Shown: one piece after another, positions 62,507 to 64,000 of the stretch
Layout: the number at the start of each line of letters is the position of its first letter
Numbering within the stretch: the first letter of the stretch is position 1
Origin: JACKCP01 sp034007295
GTDB taxonomy: Bacteria > Desulfobacterota > Desulfobacteria > Desulfobacterales > JACKCP01
NCBI GenBank assembly: GCA_034007295.1
Contig: JAVERC010000016.1
Location: 1-64,000 of the forward strand
DNA: 64,000 bases
Direction of reading: 5' to 3'
The notes under the pieces: generated by a model
What the model was told of the DNA's origin: nothing
Database searches by the model: none
The model's input: the letters and a program-made list of their open reading frames with translations, nothing else
Translations under genes and position numbers: made by a program

Positions 62507-62886
62507 ATGATGAAGTTTCCTGAAGCTCTTGAAACAAAATTTAATTTGCTTCTTGAAAAAAGTAATTAGTGATTGGCCGAAAACGAGAATTTTTTATTCA
62601 GTTCAAGGAAGATGAAAAATTTAACCTTTAGGATACATGGAGTATTTTGAGGATTAAATTTTGAATCTGACGCCGAAATGGACAAAAAAGGCCGTTTTCG
62701 TTCAGCAACTAATTACACCAGGAGAAAGGCTGCATCACCTGAAGTGGCTTAGGTATTATCTTGATTTTTGTAAAAAGTATGCCAAATCATATGAAAATTC
62801 AAAAAGTCTGATCTTTTTTTGCTGAAAAACTGAGAAATCGACCCACAGCCAGAGTCCAAACTAAAACAATCTTAGCTTGTTGGTGA
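62507..62886 (+). pseudogene. Integron-integrase-like tyrosine recombinase, N-terminal remnant
   Basis: Reading through the MITE and two homopolymer frameshifts gives MMKFPEALETKFNLLLEK, ITPGERLHHLKWLRYYLDFC, KKYAKSYENSKSLIF and FAEKLRNR. This is the N-terminal core-binding domain of integron integrases (W-L-R-Y-Y-L-D-F-C-x-K-Y pattern). Damage: a 140-bp MITE inserted at 62570, a frame change at an A-run (about 62556-62561), another at the T-run 62814-62820, and loss of the whole catalytic domain. It diverges from the cassettes with the attI-like site between. Confidence 0.6.
62570..62709 (+). mobile_element. 140-bp MITE, full-length copy C, inside the integrase pseudogene
   Basis: It runs from TGATTGGCCGAAAACG to CGTTCAGCAAC and is exactly 140 bp. 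TAATTAG (62563-62569) and TAATTAC (62710-62716) are the near-perfect 7-bp target duplication. It interrupts the integrase-like frame, introducing an immediate TAG stop. Confidence 0.88.
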
Positions 62887-62890
62887 TTCA

Positions 62891-63331
62891 ATGGAATTCT
62901 TATCAGAAGAACATCTGTTAAGTGAAATAAAAAAGTTTATAAAAGACAGTAAACACTGCGTGCTTGCAACTTCAAATGAAGGTATTCCCTATTGTTCATT
63001 AATGGCTTACATCAATAATGATGACTGTACTCAGATATATTTGGCAAGTTATTGGGATACACAAAAAGTTAAAAATCTGAAGAAAAATAAAAACTTAAGC
63101 CTGCTAATAGATTCAAGGGGAAGCCAAAGCCCAAAAGCTCTTACTATACAGGGAGAATTTTTGGAAACTGATAAAGGATTATATGATTTTGTATTCAAAA
63201 AATTCCTTAAAGAACATCCAGAAATGGAGCCTTTTTTGAGTAGTGAAAAAATTGAATTTATTTCTGTAAATTTCAAGGCATTCATGTATATCAAGGGGCT
63301 TGAAGATACATATTTTATTGATCTGAGCTGA
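62891..63331 (+). CDS. Pyridoxamine 5'-phosphate oxidase-fold protein
   Basis: This 146-residue split-barrel flavin-binding protein has CVLATSNEGIPYCSLMAYIN, YLASYWDTQKVKNLKKNKNL, SLLIDSRG and ALTIQGEFLET, the usual strands of the PNPOx-like family. It probably binds FMN or a related cofactor and reduces or senses a small molecule. Substrate unknown. It starts four bases after the integrase remnant, so its native promoter may have been disturbed. Confidence 0.82.
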   Translation: MEFLSEEHLLSEIKKFIKDSKHCVLATSNEGIPYCSLMAYINNDDCTQIYLASYWDTQKVKNLKKNKNLSLLIDSRGSQSPKALTIQGEFLETDKGLYDFVFKKFLKEHPEMEPFLSSEKIEFISVNFKAFMYIKGLEDTYFIDLS

Positions 63332-63462
63332 TTTTGACCATATAAAACCTAAGTTGAGCATTTCATCTTTTTAAATTTAAAATTTTTTAATGAATTAAGC
63401 TTATTATATTTAAAAATATGAAACCCTGCGAGCTTTCCAATTTTGCTGCATCTACTGCGTTA

Positions 63463-63504
63463 AATTGTATCACGCATAGCAAAAGTATAGCCTGATACAA
63501 TTTG
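63463..63504. repeat. Inverted repeat between convergent genes
   Basis: AAATTGTATCA (63463-63473) and TGATACAATTT (63494-63504) form a perfect 11-bp stem around a 20-base loop that itself contains ATAGCAAAAGTATAG. No T-run follows. It lies between two convergent genes and could terminate both or be a dispersed palindromic repeat. Confidence 0.5.
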
Positions 63505-63546
63505 CCGTTATATAAAGCAAAGGTTTAATGTCTAAAACTTAGAATA

Positions 63547-64000
63547 TTAAAGAATTGGTCTCAAAGTTTCCCATGAATCAATGTCATTGTAGATGGAAAA
63601 ATTATTGGAAAAATGCTTGATTGAATAAGTCCCGCCAATAACTCTGAAAAAGTGGGTATAATTGTAGTCAGCCTTTTTATCCAGAAACATGTTTCCAACT
63701 ATTATTTCTTTTTCAGATAATTCAGGGTCCTGTGATTTTTTCAGTTTTATAATTAATATGTTTTCTTCAATTGTAATAGAATCAATAAAGTCAGGATGCC
63801 TGTTAAGAATTTCATTTTTTATTTTAATGTCAGGAAATAAATTCTGTTCCCAGAAATATCTTGATAAATCAAACAGATAGCGTTCCAATTTGTTTTGTAT
63901 CCGGCCTTCCTCGGCAGGTTCGCAGTTATTATATATGTAACTGTATTTTCCGCAGTTTGAAAGCCATTCAAGAATTGCCCTTCGAACATTTTTTATTAAA
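63547..64000 (-). CDS. Unknown protein, C-terminal part (cut by window edge)
   Basis: The minus-strand frame is open from the stop at 63547 to the window end, giving about 150 residues. It includes VRRAILEWLSNCGKYSYIYN before a possible internal TTG at 63888, so the real start is probably outside the window. The C-terminal part has RHPDFIDSITIEENILIIKL and NYTHFFRVIGGTYSIKHFSN. I do not recognise the family; it looks soluble. Confidence 0.5.
   Translation of the reverse strand, partial: LIKNVRRAILEWLSNCGKYSYIYNNCEPAEEGRIQNKLERYLFDLSRYFWEQNLFPDIKIKNEILNRHPDFIDSITIEENILIIKLKKSQDPELSEKEIIVGNMFLDKKADYNYTHFFRVIGGTYSIKHFSNNFSIYNDIDSWETLRPIL

Noticed and set aside
14641..62709. CRISPR repeats
   Set aside because: The recurring sequence is a dispersed 140-bp element with terminal inverted repeats and target duplications; copies are thousands of bases apart, with no regular spacers and no cas genes.
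1..64000. tRNA genes
   Set aside because: No cloverleaf with a GTTCGA-type T-loop and matching acceptor stem was found by eye; a covariance search would be needed to exclude them fully.

Overview
The window is a low-GC chromosomal segment from a Gram-negative bacterium. Wza/Wzc-type polysaccharide export, outer-membrane barrel proteins and the housekeeping run tilS-ftsH-folP-coaX next to the SRP RNA and grpE-dnaK fit an AT-rich member of the Desulfobacterota (former Deltaproteobacteria, Desulfobacterales-like). The taxon is inferred from gene content only. TTG starts are frequent.

Layout. (1) 639-16892: codirectional surface-polysaccharide genes (glycosyltransferases, Wzx-like flippase, Wzy-like polymerase, two acyltransferases, a sulfotransferase, a lone radical SAM protein, gmd and fcl for GDP-L-fucose). 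(2) 17101-24690: a radical-SAM RiPP cluster. It holds a PF14907-type nucleotidyltransferase, an HPr-kinase-like protein, two radical SAM/SPASM maturases, a PqqD-type recognition protein, an S26B-like peptidase, two small three-cysteine precursor peptides and an ABC exporter. The precursors at 22380 and 22637 share a WKKPEL leader motif and both end in serine. (3) 24803-34304: polysaccharide initiation and export (WbaP-like, outer-membrane barrel, Wza, Wzc, CpsB-type phosphatase, a second Wzy with TPRs), followed by three small envelope genes. (4) 36686-45311: core genes comEA-like, coaX, folP, ftsH and tilS (minus), then SRP RNA, grpE and dnaK (plus). (5) 45500-52000: a very AT-rich accessory stretch with a truncated ATPase, three related unknown proteins with FliG-like helical repeats, and a PUA/EVE-like protein on each side. 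(6) 52287-58458: gph, a DMT exporter, and a VWA protein/histidine kinase/response regulator operon preceded by three 11-bp-phased direct repeats. (7) 58459-62886: a decayed chromosomal integron. An integrase pseudogene points right. Cassettes (DUF262/HNH, NERD, HigBA-like, XRE) run left from a GTTAGGC core and are separated by attC-like palindromes. (8) A pyridoxamine-oxidase-fold gene and a partial unknown gene.

A 140-bp non-autonomous element (MITE) is present three times full-length with 7-bp target duplications; one copy interrupts the integrase pseudogene. Four shorter or decayed relatives are scattered through the window.

The most notable candidate system is the RiPP cluster. In lasso-peptide clusters, HPr-kinase-like and nucleotidyltransferase proteins modify a C-terminal serine. 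Here the same tailoring pair is combined with radical SAM enzymes and no lasso cyclase, in the middle of a capsule/exopolysaccharide locus.
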